A stretch of DNA of 64,000 bases from Bacteroidales bacterium (GCA_015060335.1 SUYR01000006.1:43102-107101); one strand, 5' to 3'; numbered from the stretch's first letter, positions 1 through 9,369 are shown. Numbers and translations are program-made. The notes: a model not told the origin generated them from the letters alone.

Positions 1-902
1 ATTCCGGCGATCAACAAGGTGGATTTATGATGAGTCACAGTAAACGGCCCGGCAAAGACTGCACATGCCTCTCCATGCTCACCTTGACAATTGCTGAAAA
101 ACAGGGAATCCGTCGCAGAATAATTATGTCCCAGCCGGCATGCCTGACCTATGAAGCACCGGGAGAATGTTACTCCATCCTCAACAGACGCACCGCTTGA
201 GATGATAAAGTCATCTCCAATCACATTCACACCCACATGGACCGGAGCATCTGACGTGCTGTTTATACTACCGTTCTTCAGACGCGAAGCTCCTTCGATC
301 TTACAGTAATCCCCTATCCGTACGTTCTTTATATAACCGGCATCAGCTATCATCACATGAGTTCCTATTGTTCCGGTTGAGGAGGTTATCTTGTCCACAT
401 ATCCCCCTATTGTCCTGCGAAGAGAGGAAAGCATATCCGGACAGTCCCTGAACTTTGCCATCAGGTATGCAGTCTGAGCTGAAAGCCTGTCATATATGAC
501 CACTTCACAGCCTCCAGTCTCATTAAGGACGGATACTTCTACTCCATTTCCAAAGCTGCTGTGAGCATCGGTCAGGATAATATCCACATTCTCGATGAAA
601 GTCCCTTCCCCTATATCATAATTGGCTATATAATTCTTTACATTTTCTATACAGCAGTCATCGCCGACAGTCACATTATGAAGAGTAACGTGATATAGAC
701 CGGAATGTTTTTTAATACCTCCCGCAAGCTGGAACTCCTTACGGAACGCGCCTAAAAAGATATTGCCCGAAAAACGGGCATACCTGATATATTCTGTAGA
801 AAAGTCTTGAGCGACCTTGACCGAAGACCAGTCTGATGAAGTACACATCTGAGCTGTCAAAGCCGATATTTCTTCATTTGTAAGATTTCTGTACAATTTC
901 AT
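1..902 (-). CDS. DUF4954 family protein, N-terminal part (truncated by window edge)
   Basis: The reading frame starts at an ATG at 902 and stays open to base 1, giving about 300 visible residues; the family is usually about 650 residues, so roughly half is missing at the left edge. The translation opens MKLYRNLTNEEISAL and contains the runs SGNIFLGAF, GGIKKHSG and LNETGGCEV, which I recognise from Bacteroidetes DUF4954 proteins. Regularly spaced hydrophobic and glycine positions (IENVKNYI, IENVDIIL, IGDYCKIEGAS, VGVNVIGD) fit a left-handed beta-helix of the hexapeptide acyltransferase/nucleotidyltransferase type. Biochemical function is not known to me. Its ATG overlaps the recX stop by 4 nt (ATGA), so it is the last visible gene of the rlmN-patatin-recX unit. 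Confidence 0.8.
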   Translation of the reverse strand, partial: MKLYRNLTNEEISALTAQMCTSSDWSSVKVAQDFSTEYIRYARFSGNIFLGAFRKEFQLAGGIKKHSGLYHVTLHNVTVGDDCCIENVKNYIANYDIGEGTFIENVDIILTDAHSSFGNGVEVSVLNETGGCEVVIYDRLSAQTAYLMAKFRDCPDMLSSLRRTIGGYVDKITSSTGTIGTHVMIADAGYIKNVRIGDYCKIEGASRLKNGSINSTSDAPVHVGVNVIGDDFIISSGASVEDGVTFSRCFIGQACRLGHNYSATDSLFFSNCQGEHGEACAVFAGPFTVTHHKSTLLIAG

Positions 903-1357
903 TTATCAATCATCTTTGAGATACACCCGCTGACCTCATCGTAAGAGTATCCCCTTCCGAGGGCAAAGCGCAGAAGTTTCATTTTCCACTGCGGGTCATC
1001 CTTCAACGATCGGTATTTGTTTTCAAGAAGCTTCTCAAGACGAGAGTCTGCCCTTTGCCTGTCAATTTCTTCCAAAGCCCTGGATATCACCTCCTTGGAA
1101 ACCCCTTTTGCAGAAAGCATATATCTTATCTTCACTTCACCCCAACCTGATATGGAGGATTTTTCCCGCGCGTAGGCAGAGGAATATCGCAGATTATCCA
1201 CATATTTTTCCTCAACCAGCTTCTGCACTATATGCAAAGCCTGTTCCTTGTCACCGTCAAGCGCCTTCTCAGCCTTATTCAACACGTCTGACTCGCAGTA
1301 TTCCCGACGGGAACATTGACGACGAAGATTATCCAGGACTTTGTTCACATTATTCAT
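899..1357 (-). CDS. recX: RecX-like regulatory protein
   Basis: 152 residues, within the normal range for RecX, a cytoplasmic modulator that binds RecA filaments and restrains RecA. The protein is all-helical and charged, with the three-helix repeat hallmarks of the family: LVEEKYVDNLRYSSAYAREK in the first repeat, GWGEVKIRYMLSAKGV in the second and LLRFALGRGYSYDEV in the third. It lies 6 nt downstream of the patatin gene and overlaps the next gene by ATGA, so it is translationally coupled. recA itself is close (5024-6052) but on the opposite strand and behind a separate promoter, unlike the recA-recX operons of many bacteria. Confidence 0.9.
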   Translation of the reverse strand: MNNVNKVLDNLRRQCSRREYCESDVLNKAEKALDGDKEQALHIVQKLVEEKYVDNLRYSSAYAREKSSISGWGEVKIRYMLSAKGVSKEVISRALEEIDRQRADSRLEKLLENKYRSLKDDPQWKMKLLRFALGRGYSYDEVSGCISKMIDK

Positions 1358-1363
1358 GACAAA

Positions 1364-3751
1364 TCAGAAATTGAATCCTGCACTTATATAGAAACCGACC
1401 TTACCTGTCATATCAGACCAATGGATATTTGCCTTTATCGGTCCAAAAATAGTATCGTAGGCATATTCTATTCCGGCTCCGAAATGTCCCAGATCATTAA
1501 GGTAATTATTGAAATGGTCACAATCCCTGACATAGTTCAGAATTCCGGTGATATAGTTGTTCTTATAAATCCTGAATCTGAAGTCCATGCCGACCATGGT
1601 CAGGAGATTCTTCATCGCCCATAGGTTGGTAACCCCTATGAAAGGTATCTGCTGATCCACATATCTGCCGGCAAGAGAACCTCCAATGGCATTGAAATAT
1701 GCCACAGGAACATCATATCCGAGAAGGAATCTGAGATTGGCATACGGGATATATGCAAATATATCACCTATAGGCACCACACCCTTCACACCAGCGGATA
1801 CTGTATGAAAATTATTGAAATTCTTCGGAAATCCTGCAAAAGTCCAGGAATATGACAGATGAGACTTGACACCCCTGGTCGGGAAATAACCGTCATCAAA
1901 GGAATCTGCACGTCCTGTAACAAACAGAGAGACAAAATCGTTGTTCAACTGGCTGAAATCATAGTCTCCAAGAATATCTTCCGACTTTATGTTCCTGATG
2001 TTGAATATATCATTCCTCAATCCGGCATTGAAGTCAAATTTCTTCCAGGTCATATTGGAAAAGTACGCCTCCTGCTTCAGATGGATAAAACGGAAACCGA
2101 GCTTATGTTCCCATAGGTTCAATGTATTCAGGTCAGTCCATCTTACCGAAGCCGAAAAATTGAGCGTTGGAAACTTAGGGCCGTCAAATGCCCATTTCAC
2201 CTGGAAATACGGATTAGCACTGATCTTTCCGGTGAAGTCGAAGGAATGTCCGTATAGCTTATGGGTATTCAATCCTATATTCAGCAGCACTGACACGATC
2301 TCTTCAGAATCAGCCCTTACGCCCAATCCCAGCTGATGGACAGGTCCCTTCCTGCATGTAAACACAAGCTTGAACGGTTCACTCTCGCCAAGCAGTTCAT
2401 ATGTCACATAATCATAAGCCTGAGTACCGTATATCTGAGCCACTATGTCATCCAAGTCGTTTCTGCTCAACTTCTGTCCGAATTTCAGATGCAATCTATC
2501 CTTCAGAAGTGCCTTCTCCTTAGGCAGTACTCCCTTGATATCAACATCCGCGATCACAAGCGAATCGGAATGAAAATCAAATGCCCTCGGCTTTTCTGCG
2601 AGTTTCAGCTTTCCTGCAGTCCTGTCTGCGACCACCCTCAAAAGACTGTCCTGAGACTGAGCGGCACGATAGCCTCTTACCATTATGGTATCTATAGCGG
2701 CAGTATTGAAACTCATCATGTTATATTCCGGAATATATGGCTTTATCTTCACATCAGGAATCCGGACATTCGTGCCATATGAATCCCGCATCATCATGTC
2801 GATTCCTTGAGAAAATATATCAGCAAGGTTATTGACCTCCGTATAGGAGCGCGGTTTCTGGGACAGATCCACACCAATTACTATATCAGCACCCATTTCC
2901 CTCGCCAGAGCTGTAGGATAATTATCTCTCAGTCCACCGTCGACCAGCACCATGCCGTCAACCCTGACCGGAGCAAACATTCCCGGAATGGACATTGTAG
3001 AGCGCATTGCATCATTGATCTTTCCGCTATGCCATATTTTCGCCTTTCCGGAGACAAGATCCGTAGCCACACAGGTAAAAGGTATGGGAAGTTCTGTAAA
3101 ATCCAGTGAATCCTGATAACCGATTGTCAACGAACTGATCAGATTATTGACATTCTGTCCATATATGAATCCGGAAGGAAGGCTTCCGAGCAGATTCCTT
3201 TTGAGAAACTCTCCTCCTTTGACATTGTCAGCACCTATATTCAGATGTTCATGCTTATTGAAATCATCAAAACGGTAATCCTCGGCAAGCTTCATATTAT
3301 AATAATCCTTTTCATAATAAAAAGGAATGGAAATCATATACTTTTCCTTATACTTCATATCAGAATATGAAATATAGTCCCGGGAAAGTTCGTCACTGAG
3401 GACCCAGCCCCAATTCATGTTGGTCATCAGGGAATCTATCACTTCCACCGGATAGCCCAAACTGTACAGACCACCCACAAGGCCACCGATACTGGTACCC
3501 AGCACCATATCCACAGGGATTCCCAGTTCTTCTATATATTTTATAGCTCCCACATGAGCCGCACCTTTTGCACCACCACCACTCAAGACAAGAGCTACAG
3601 TAGGTCTGGTCTGTCTGATCTTGTCCATCTTGGCCCGCATCCTTGCAACGGCTATGGAATCACCCTTCGGATCAAGCGTCCTTGCATTGATCTGAAAAGC
3701 GGCTGAAAACAAGGCAGAAACAGCGAATATCAGTGAAAGCAAACGTCTCAT
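1364..3751 (-). CDS. Patatin-like phospholipase with C-terminal outer-membrane beta-barrel
   Basis: 795 residues. A signal peptide occupies about residues 1-23. The patatin domain (about 50-350) shows the oxyanion-hole motif GGGAKG (58-63), the nucleophile motif GTSIG (Ser87) and the DGG motif (catalytic Asp271), so the Ser-Asp dyad is intact. A POTRA-like segment follows (about 395-470), then a region rich in alternating hydrophobic/aromatic strands ending in GFYISAGFNF, typical of a bacterial surface antigen (Omp85-like) barrel with terminal Phe. The architecture resembles type Vd secretion/PlpD proteins; the lipase domain is exported to the periplasm or surface. Start overlaps the rlmN stop by 4 nt. 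Substrate is not deducible. Confidence 0.9.
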   Translation of the reverse strand: MRRLLSLIFAVSALFSAAFQINARTLDPKGDSIAVARMRAKMDKIRQTRPTVALVLSGGGAKGAAHVGAIKYIEELGIPVDMVLGTSIGGLVGGLYSLGYPVEVIDSLMTNMNWGWVLSDELSRDYISYSDMKYKEKYMISIPFYYEKDYYNMKLAEDYRFDDFNKHEHLNIGADNVKGGEFLKRNLLGSLPSGFIYGQNVNNLISSLTIGYQDSLDFTELPIPFTCVATDLVSGKAKIWHSGKINDAMRSTMSIPGMFAPVRVDGMVLVDGGLRDNYPTALAREMGADIVIGVDLSQKPRSYTEVNNLADIFSQGIDMMMRDSYGTNVRIPDVKIKPYIPEYNMMSFNTAAIDTIMVRGYRAAQSQDSLLRVVADRTAGKLKLAEKPRAFDFHSDSLVIADVDIKGVLPKEKALLKDRLHLKFGQKLSRNDLDDIVAQIYGTQAYDYVTYELLGESEPFKLVFTCRKGPVHQLGLGVRADSEEIVSVLLNIGLNTHKLYGHSFDFTGKISANPYFQVKWAFDGPKFPTLNFSASVRWTDLNTLNLWEHKLGFRFIHLKQEAYFSNMTWKKFDFNAGLRNDIFNIRNIKSEDILGDYDFSQLNNDFVSLFVTGRADSFDDGYFPTRGVKSHLSYSWTFAGFPKNFNNFHTVSAGVKGVVPIGDIFAYIPYANLRFLLGYDVPVAYFNAIGGSLAGRYVDQQIPFIGVTNLWAMKNLLTMVGMDFRFRIYKNNYITGILNYVRDCDHFNNYLNDLGHFGAGIEYAYDTIFGPIKANIHWSDMTGKVGFYISAGFNF

Positions 3752-4827
3752 AGCTTGGAATGTTCTCCGGCAAGCATTCCGCAGGCAGCAAGAATATCCT
3801 CACCGCGGGAAGCACGCACAGTGGTTGTAAGTCCTTGATTATTAAGTCGGTTCTTAAAGTTCTCTATAATTACGTCAGGAGAAGTCTCATACGGAAAATC
3901 CGGAATCTTGTGAAATCTGATAAGATTCATCCTGCATTCAAGCCCCTTGAGCATCCTGACCAAAGCATCTGCATGAGCTTTTGTGTCATTGAAGCCAGCA
4001 AACATTGTGTACTCGAAACTGACACGTCTTTGTCCGGAAAAGTCGTACTGCTTTATGAGATTTATCACATCCTGAATCGGCCATGCACCCTGTACCGGCA
4101 TTACAGACAAACGTTCCGGACCGAACGGATCATGCAGACTGACAGCCAGATGACATCTGCACTCGTCAAGATAACGCTTCAGATTCGGCATGACACCGAT
4201 TGTAGAAAGAGTGATACGCTTCGGACTCCAGGCAAAGCCCCAGTCTGCAGTAAGAATCTCAATGGCACGCATGACATTGTCGTAATTATCGAGAGGTTCT
4301 CCCATTCCCATGAACACGGCATTTGTCAACCTGTCAGATTCATCTACCGCAATGAACTGTGAAATTATATCCGCAGCCGACATGTGTCCGTGGAAACCCT
4401 GACGACCTGTCATGCAGAACCGGCAGCCCATACGACAGCCGGCCTGAGAGGACACACATAAGGTGGCACGGTCATCATCAGGTATCATGACTGCCTCGAC
4501 AGCACTTGTCTCAAGTTCATTCTCGGACGCCCTGCCGTCACAGCTTGCATTCAGTCCTCTCTTGTGCGAACAACTCACCGGGAACAGATATTTCTTCGTT
4601 CCGTCAGACGAACGCTGCAGACCGGCATACTCCACAAGACCGACTTCATACTTCTGATTCAGGGCAGAACGCGCAGCCTTGGAGAGATTTGTCATCTGGT
4701 CAATATTGCGCACCTTCTTGACGTAAAGCCATTGCGCTATCTGCTTGGCTGTAAAGCCGGGAAGTCCCTCCTGAGCAACCAGTGCCTTGAGTTCATCAAG
4801 ATTCTTTCCTAATAGTTTTATCTTCAT
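3748..4827 (-). CDS. rlmN: 23S rRNA (adenine2503-C2)/tRNA methyltransferase RlmN
   Basis: 359 residues from the ATG at 4827. Radical-SAM enzyme that methylates C2 of A2503 in 23S rRNA and A37 of some tRNAs. The CX3CX2C cluster motif is at Cys131, Cys135 and Cys138 (GCRMGCRFCMTG); the two other catalytic cysteines are Cys124 (ATLCVSS) and Cys349 (ILAACGM). I chose 4827 over an in-frame ATG at 4887 because a TATTTTTG -7 box lies between them at 4853-4860 and because family members begin MKIKLLGK-like. Odd feature: about 25 extra residues (84-109, with two Cys) between the LFPV strand and the EAVMIP strand. First gene of the rlmN-patatin-recX-DUF4954 operon. Confidence 0.95.
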   Translation of the reverse strand: MKIKLLGKNLDELKALVAQEGLPGFTAKQIAQWLYVKKVRNIDQMTNLSKAARSALNQKYEVGLVEYAGLQRSSDGTKKYLFPVSCSHKRGLNASCDGRASENELETSAVEAVMIPDDDRATLCVSSQAGCRMGCRFCMTGRQGFHGHMSAADIISQFIAVDESDRLTNAVFMGMGEPLDNYDNVMRAIEILTADWGFAWSPKRITLSTIGVMPNLKRYLDECRCHLAVSLHDPFGPERLSVMPVQGAWPIQDVINLIKQYDFSGQRRVSFEYTMFAGFNDTKAHADALVRMLKGLECRMNLIRFHKIPDFPYETSPDVIIENFKNRLNNQGLTTTVRASRGEDILAACGMLAGEHSKL

Positions 4828-4852
4828 AACGACACAATCCGCAAAATACATA

Positions 4853-4860
4853 CAAAAATA
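4853..4860 (-). promoter_or_regulatory. Candidate -7 box for rlmN operon
   Basis: On the minus strand this reads TATTTTTG, a full match to the Bacteroidetes TAnnTTTG -7 box, 26 nt before the chosen rlmN ATG. I see no good TTTG -33 partner. Confidence 0.45.
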
Positions 4861-4938
4861 ACTATTTTTCGTCAGATTTATTGACAAGGGGACAGATTTT
4901 GGTAGATGTGCTTCCTTTTAGCACAATCTTATAATAAT

Positions 4939-4970
4939 TTTGCCCTCATAAAAGATTTTCATTACATTTG
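4939..4970 (+). promoter_or_regulatory. recA promoter
   Basis: TTTG at 4939-4942 and TACATTTG at 4963-4970 are separated by 20 nt, an exact match to the Bacteroidetes -33/-7 promoter. The start codon lies about 50 nt downstream. No SOS-box-like palindrome was recognised beside it. Confidence 0.75.
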
Positions 4971-5023
4971 CTTGGTCATGCGGAAGAGTTCCGAAGACGT
5001 TTAACATTTTAACATTTACATTT

Positions 5024-6052
5024 ATGGCTAAAGAAGAAGTACAGGACGGTACCGGTATCAATGCTGCGAAACTCAAGGCATTGCAGGCGACGATTGACAA
5101 GATTGAGAAAGATTACGGAAAAGGTACGATCATGAAGCTGGGAGATCAGCCAAAATGGGAGGTTTCGGTCATCCCAAGCGGTTCCATCGCACTCGACGCT
5201 GCTCTTGGAATCGGCGGATATCCACGCGGAAGGGTCATTGAGATCTACGGACCGGAATCAAGCGGTAAAACAACACTTGCCATCCACGCCATCGCACAGG
5301 CGCAGAAGCAGGGCGGCATCGCGGCAATCATTGATGCAGAGCATGCATTCGACCGCACTTACGCAAAGAATCTCGGTGTTGACCTCGACACTCTGCTCAT
5401 ATCTCAGCCGGATAACGGTGAGCAGGCTCTCGAGATCGCAGACAACCTTATCCGCTCGGGGGCGATAGACATCATTGTCATCGACTCTGTGGCAGCTCTC
5501 ACTCCCAAGGCGGAAATCGAAGGTGAAATGGGAGACTCGAAGATGGGTCTACAGGCAAGGTTGATGAGCCAGGCTCTCAGAAAGCTCACCGCAAACATCA
5601 GCAAGACAAACACATGCTGCATCTTCATCAACCAGTTACGTGACAAGATCGGAGTAATGTTCGGCAACCCTGAAACGACAACAGGAGGTAATGCATTGAA
5701 GTTCTATGCATCAGTACGAGTTGATGTGCGCAGGACAACTCAGATCAAGGACGGCGACGAGGCACTTGGAAACAGGACAAAAGTCAAGATCGTAAAGAAC
5801 AAGATGGCACCACCGTTCAAGAAAGCTGAATTCGACATCGTATATGGTGTTGGTATCTCGCGCGTAGGAGAAATCCTCGACCTTGCAGTTGAATATGACA
5901 TCATCAAGAAGAGCGGATCATGGTTCAGCTACGGAGACAGCAAGCTTGCTCAGGGACGCGAAGCAGTCAAGGCTCTGCTCGCAGACAACATCGAACTTTG
6001 TGACGAAATCGAGGCCAAGATCAGAGAAACACTTGCTACAGTGCAGGACTGA
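5024..6052 (+). CDS. recA: Recombinase RecA
   Basis: 342 residues, normal length. ATP-dependent strand-exchange protein for homologous recombination and SOS co-protease. Walker A GPESSGKT is at residues 76-83; the core runs [69 protein letters not shown] (loop 2 region) and the C-terminal domain is short and acidic. The leader is A/T-rich without Shine-Dalgarno, usual for the phylum. The gene is monocistronic; its 3' end overlaps the convergent HhH gene by 17 nt and a strong hairpin terminator lies 36 nt past the stop. Confidence 0.98.
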   Translation: MAKEEVQDGTGINAAKLKALQATIDKIEKDYGKGTIMKLGDQPKWEVSVIPSGSIALDAALGIGGYPRGRVIEIYGPESSGKTTLAIHAIAQAQKQGGIAAIIDAEHAFDRTYAKNLGVDLDTLLISQPDNGEQALEIADNLIRSGAIDIIVIDSVAALTPKAEIEGEMGDSKMGLQARLMSQALRKLTANISKTNTCCIFINQLRDKIGVMFGNPETTTGGNALKFYASVRVDVRRTTQIKDGDEALGNRTKVKIVKNKMAPPFKKAEFDIVYGVGISRVGEILDLAVEYDIIKKSGSWFSYGDSKLAQGREAVKALLADNIELCDEIEAKIRETLATVQD

Positions 6053-6938
6053 CCTGAGGCATAGCAATCACGCATGCCGAAAGCTTTTCCGCAGCAGTTT
6101 CCGAGAGGATTCCTGCTGCGGATAATTTTTGTACAGACCACTCAGCGGTGGGAGTAGTTTCTCGGAACAGGACTATTGCCCTGGCTGTCTCATAGTTACC
6201 GATATACGGATGAAGACGTAAAGTATCTGCCGGATACGTCCACAACTGATACGGAGATATGTTTTCAGGATTGACGACCACCAGATCTGACAAGGCATCA
6301 AACTTTTCACGGTCAAACTTCCATATATCCATCAGCTGCTCCTTACATGAATACCCTTTGAGTTCAGACCGATATTCTACCATCCTGGAAGCATACCAGC
6401 CGCCTATTCCGGGCAAGGAATCAAAGTCAGCAGAATCTGCCAGATTAAGATCGATCAAGGGGATATCTATGTAGGATTCAAGCCGTCTGAATATACTGTC
6501 CGAGACAACATAGGAATCTGCAAAATCCGACTTTCTCCTGAAACGTCCCCCCTTGTCACGATAATTGACAATCGAACGGGCCTGTTTGGGTGTAAATCCC
6601 AGACGACACAGGTCCTCTTCCGATACGGTATTGGGATTGAACACGAATGATTCCACATTCTTTCCGGGTTGATTTTCTCTTACAGATTCCGCCTTTGAAG
6701 AATGGATGACATTCTTTCTAACCACAACTCGCTGAGACTCATGTAACTTCTGATTTTCGTCCCGAGTGATATTACCATACACATAAACAGTATCAGGGAC
6801 ATCTCTGTTCGCTGTAATCCTTGCCACTGCAGACCTGAACACAAATACTGCAGTCTGATAGCCTGTTATCAGGAATGCTGCTACTACCACTCCCGCAATA
6901 AAGGACTCCGACGGCCTTCTGTTTTCCTTGCTTTTCAT
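6036..6938 (-). CDS. Helix-hairpin-helix (ComEA-like) membrane-anchored protein
   Basis: 300 residues. One N-terminal membrane helix (about 13-34) is followed by a linker and at least three HhH-type repeats: [19 protein letters not shown] (about 97-115), [20 protein letters not shown] (about 163-182) and a third ending [16 protein letters not shown]. The GIG-type turns suggest non-specific DNA contact, as in ComEA, but the protein lacks the usual small size of ComEA and sits alone, so a role in DNA uptake is not established. Convergent with recA. A TATATTTG box at 6995-7002 on the minus strand is a plausible promoter. Confidence 0.8.
   Translation of the reverse strand: MKSKENRRPSESFIAGVVVAAFLITGYQTAVFVFRSAVARITANRDVPDTVYVYGNITRDENQKLHESQRVVVRKNVIHSSKAESVRENQPGKNVESFVFNPNTVSEEDLCRLGFTPKQARSIVNYRDKGGRFRRKSDFADSYVVSDSIFRRLESYIDIPLIDLNLADSADFDSLPGIGGWYASRMVEYRSELKGYSCKEQLMDIWKFDREKFDALSDLVVVNPENISPYQLWTYPADTLRLHPYIGNYETARAIVLFRETTPTAEWSVQKLSAAGILSETAAEKLSACVIAMPQVSPAL
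6088..6128 (+). terminator. recA terminator inside the convergent HhH gene
   Basis: TCCGCAGCAG (6088-6097) pairs perfectly with CTGCTGCGGA (6113-6122) around a 15-nt loop, followed by TAATTTTT. The 10-bp GC-rich stem plus T-run fits an intrinsic terminator for recA, although it lies in the coding end of the neighbour. Confidence 0.6.
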
Positions 6939-6956
6939 TATATCCAGTCAATTGAA

Positions 6957-6982
6957 AAGGACATCCTTAATAGGACGTCCTT
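6957..6982 (-). other. Hairpin between rsmI and the HhH gene
   Basis: AAGGACATCC (6957-6966) pairs with GGACGTCCTT (6973-6982) with one mismatch and a 6-nt loop. Read on the minus strand it is followed by a short CCTTTTC run, so it could end the rsmI transcript or form a 5'-UTR hairpin for the HhH gene. Confidence 0.4.
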
Positions 6983-6994
6983 GAATATTTCCAG

Positions 6995-7002
6995 CAAATA
7001 TA
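6995..7002 (-). promoter_or_regulatory. Candidate -7 box for the HhH gene
   Basis: Minus-strand TATATTTG, full match to TAnnTTTG, about 57 nt before the ATG at 6938. No clear -33 TTTG. Confidence 0.4.
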
Positions 7003-7062
7003 ACTGCCGCAAGTCTTATACATACCCGACTTTCCAGAGAGATGTCGGATTTTTGCTTTTTT

Positions 7063-7767
7063 TTATTCTTTTTTCTCTTTTTTGTGTTTTTTCTCAGGTG
7101 CTCCGGCTACGATTATCACAATTTCACCCTTTGGCTCATGTTCACGATACCAGGCCGACACGTCTGTCAGAGTACCTCTCTTATGTTCTTCAAACTTCTT
7201 TGAAATCTCACGTGCCACCGAGCACTCCCTGTCCGGACCGAAGAATTCAGCAAACTGTTCGAGAGTCTTTACAAGCCTGTATGGAGACTCATAGAATATC
7301 ATTGTGCGGGTTTCTTCCGAAAGTTCTGTCAGACGTGTCTGACGCCCTTTCTTCTGAGGCAGGAATCCTTCAAAACAGAATCTGTCGCATGGATAGCCGG
7401 AAGACACCAGAGCAGGGACAAAGGCAGTAGCTCCCGGAAGTGTCTGCACTTCTATGCCTTCCTGGACACAGGTACGGACAAGAAGGAAACCCGGATCCGA
7501 TATTCCCGGAGTTCCGGCATCGCTTATCAGAGCCACATTCAGACCTGCAAGAATACGTTCCTTTACCATTGCAGAAGTCTTATGTTCATTGAACTTATGA
7601 TGAGACTCAAGCCTGCCTTTTATCTCATAATGTTTCAGCAGGACAGAGCTCGTACGGGTATCCTCCGCCAAAATAAGGTCTGCTTCCTTAAGGACTCTGA
7701 CAGCCCTGAAAGTCATGTCTTCAAGGTTGCCTACAGGAGTCGGAACTATGTACAATATTCCCGGCAT
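7063..7767 (-). CDS. rsmI: 16S rRNA (cytidine1402-2'-O)-methyltransferase RsmI
   Basis: 234 residues, the short form common in this phylum (E. coli enzyme about 286). SAM-dependent tetrapyrrole-methylase fold: N-terminal YIVPTPVGNLEDMTFRA, then LAEDTRTSSVLLKHY, ALISDAGTPGISDPGF and LPGATAFVPALVSSGYP. The enzyme 2'-O-methylates C1402 in the decoding centre of 16S rRNA. The C-terminus is lysine-rich (EKKHKKEKKE). It starts 2 nt after the stop of the upstream hypothetical gene, so both are in one transcript. Confidence 0.95.
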   Translation of the reverse strand: MPGILYIVPTPVGNLEDMTFRAVRVLKEADLILAEDTRTSSVLLKHYEIKGRLESHHKFNEHKTSAMVKERILAGLNVALISDAGTPGISDPGFLLVRTCVQEGIEVQTLPGATAFVPALVSSGYPCDRFCFEGFLPQKKGRQTRLTELSEETRTMIFYESPYRLVKTLEQFAEFFGPDRECSVAREISKKFEEHKRGTLTDVSAWYREHEPKGEIVIIVAGAPEKKHKKEKKE

Positions 7768-7769
7768 AA

Positions 7770-8438
7770 TCAGTTGATCTTACGGCGGACAGCCATCATG
7801 AAACGATATACCACATCAGAATCAAAATCCCACTCAGGATGCGCTGCTGCCAGATAATCTACTGCCTCATCAAGCGACGAGAGCTGATTTATATGGTTGA
7901 GTGTTTCAAGGAAAGCCATCGCATTCTCCGCAAACAGACTGTTTATGAACAAGGCTCTGTCAACGAGAGCGATAGCTGCACGAATATCCTTGACCGGAGA
8001 GCCAGGCATATCTGTACGCCATGCATGCCTTGTAGCCATCACATCTATTACGGCTGTCTGTCTTTCAGAATGCGGTTCATTTTCTTCCACAACTTCCGGC
8101 ATATCCTCAAATGCCATAAACAACGGCTCCGGTTCAGCTTCCGGCTCTTCCTCCGGCTCCTGTCCGGCAAGTGACTCTGCTTCAACAACAGGCTCAGGCT
8201 CGGCAGCAGGCTCTGGTTGCGGCATATCTTCCTGATCTTCTACAACAAAAGGCAGGTCATCCTCCGCAGCAAAAGTATAACCCTCCAGCTCGATATCTAT
8301 CGGCTCCGTATCAAATTCCTGAGGATCATATACCTGCTGCAGTTCAGCCATCTTGGCATCCAGCTGCTCAAGCTGTATTCTCACAGAATTCATCAGGACC
8401 TTGATTTCAGACAAAATCTGTTTTTCCCTATTTTCCAT
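7770..8438 (-). CDS. Acidic hypothetical protein conserved in Bacteroidales
   Basis: 222 residues from ATG 8438 (MENREKQILSEIKVLM). A short N-terminal coiled-coil (about 1-40) is followed by a low-complexity Glu/Pro segment (about 75-130) and a C-terminal helical domain beginning VKDIRAAIALVDRALFINSLF with a conserved AAHPEWDFDSDVVYRFMMAVRRK end. I recognise this last pattern from unannotated Bacteroidales proteins but know no function. An in-frame upstream start at 8534 is rejected because it would overlap the tdk promoter region. Minus-strand TACTTTTG at 8503-8510 may be its promoter. Cotranscribed with rsmI. Confidence 0.75.
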   Translation of the reverse strand: MENREKQILSEIKVLMNSVRIQLEQLDAKMAELQQVYDPQEFDTEPIDIELEGYTFAAEDDLPFVVEDQEDMPQPEPAAEPEPVVEAESLAGQEPEEEPEAEPEPLFMAFEDMPEVVEENEPHSERQTAVIDVMATRHAWRTDMPGSPVKDIRAAIALVDRALFINSLFAENAMAFLETLNHINQLSSLDEAVDYLAAAHPEWDFDSDVVYRFMMAVRRKIN

Positions 8439-8453
8439 AAGACAATAAATTTC

Positions 8454-8461
8454 TATATTTG
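8454..8461 (+). promoter_or_regulatory. tdk -7 box
   Basis: TATATTTG, full match to TAnnTTTG, 54 nt before the tdk ATG at 8516. It overlaps the alternative TTG start at 8459, which is one reason for preferring 8516. Confidence 0.55.
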
Positions 8462-8515
8462 CGTTCCGTTCAAACGGTAGTGAGTCTGAATTTATCAACC
8501 TACAAAAGTAAGGAA

Positions 8516-9091
8516 ATGTTTTTAGAAAGTGCAAAAAAAGCTGGTTCAGTTGAAGTTATATGTGGATCCATGTTCTCCGGAAAGACTGAAGAACTCATCA
8601 GAAGGCTCAAAAGAGCACAGTTTGCCAGGCAAAAGGTAGAAATATACAAACCATGCATTGACATAAGATACTCGGAAGACCAGGTAGTATCCCACGATTC
8701 CCACAGCATTCCATCCACACCTATTGACTCTCCAGCAAGCATGCTCCTTCTGTCCAGTGACGTGGAAGTGGTTGGTATTGATGAAGCTCAATTCTTTGAC
8801 GATACCCTCGTAGATGTAGTACAGACTTTGGCAAACAGGGGTATCAGAGTGATAATTGCAGGTCTTGACACCGATTTCCTCGGAAAGCCGTTCGGTCCGA
8901 TGCCTGCGCTTATGGCTATCGCCGAAGATATTCAGAAAGTCCATGCTATCTGCGTAAGATGCGGAAGTCCGGCTAATCACTCGCATAGACTTATAGCTAA
9001 AGATGAGCTGGTAGTTCTTGGAGAGAAGGATGAATACGAACCGTTGTGCCGCCATTGTTTCAATGCTGCGACTTCAGACAGGAAAGATTAG
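8516..9091 (+). CDS. tdk: Thymidine kinase
   Basis: 191 residues from ATG 8516. Type II thymidine kinase that salvages thymidine to dTMP. P-loop GSMFSGKT is near residues 17-24; the lid/Asp-Glu motif appears as [12 protein letters not shown]; the structural zinc site is [13 protein letters not shown] plus CRHC near the C-terminus; the lasso region includes [17 protein letters not shown]. Start chosen because family proteins begin shortly before [15 protein letters not shown] and the promoter lies just upstream. Followed by the convergent small RHH-like gene. Confidence 0.96.
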   Translation: MFLESAKKAGSVEVICGSMFSGKTEELIRRLKRAQFARQKVEIYKPCIDIRYSEDQVVSHDSHSIPSTPIDSPASMLLLSSDVEVVGIDEAQFFDDTLVDVVQTLANRGIRVIIAGLDTDFLGKPFGPMPALMAIAEDIQKVHAICVRCGSPANHSHRLIAKDELVVLGEKDEYEPLCRHCFNAATSDRKD

Positions 9092-9099
9092 AGCTGATA

Positions 9100-9333
9100 T
9101 CAGAAAAGTGTAGGAGGATTGTCATTAAGTTCCTTAAGGACCTTTTCCATGATAGCCTCACGGAACATCACCGTCTTGGTACCGACACGAAACTTCTCAC
9201 AATACTGATTGATAGCTGCTATTTCACTATCATTCAAATAGATAACCTGACGATGGCGACGCACAAGCGACGCCTTCTGTTTTTTAAGATAATCCGGATC
9301 TACACCAAAAGTTGGTTTCTTTTTTGCTGCCAC
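9100..9333 (-). CDS. Small ribbon-helix-helix-like conserved protein
   Basis: 77 residues from a GTG at 9333 (AAKKKPTFGVDPDYLKKQ). The core QVIYLNDSEIAAINQYCEKF...TKTVMFREAIMEKVLKEL has a short strand followed by two helices, the pattern of an RHH/CopG-type DNA-binding protein; the C-terminus NPPTLF is typical of a Bacteroidetes family I have seen without function. The GTG start is preferred over a TTG at 9372 because the minus-strand TACCTTTG box (9370-9377) would cover that TTG. It is transcribed away from the arginine operon, so a regulatory link is possible but unproven. Confidence 0.65.
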   Translation of the reverse strand: MAAKKKPTFGVDPDYLKKQKASLVRRHRQVIYLNDSEIAAINQYCEKFRVGTKTVMFREAIMEKVLKELNDNPPTLF

Positions 9334-9369
9334 AGATGAAAAGGTTAAATGTACGTGATAAAATTTCGC

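Noticed and set aside
4828..4887. Upstream start of rlmN adding 20 residues
   Set aside because: The -7 box TATTTTTG lies between the two starts and the extra residues are absent from the family.
7033..7075. CCGAC...GTCGG hairpin with T-runs on the plus strand near 7047-7075
   Set aside because: It points away from any plus-strand gene; genes on both sides are on the minus strand. T-runs are partly the Lys-rich end of rsmI read backwards.
8546..9055. 169-codon minus-strand frame opposite tdk
   Set aside because: Antisense to a well-conserved kinase; no coherent family features.
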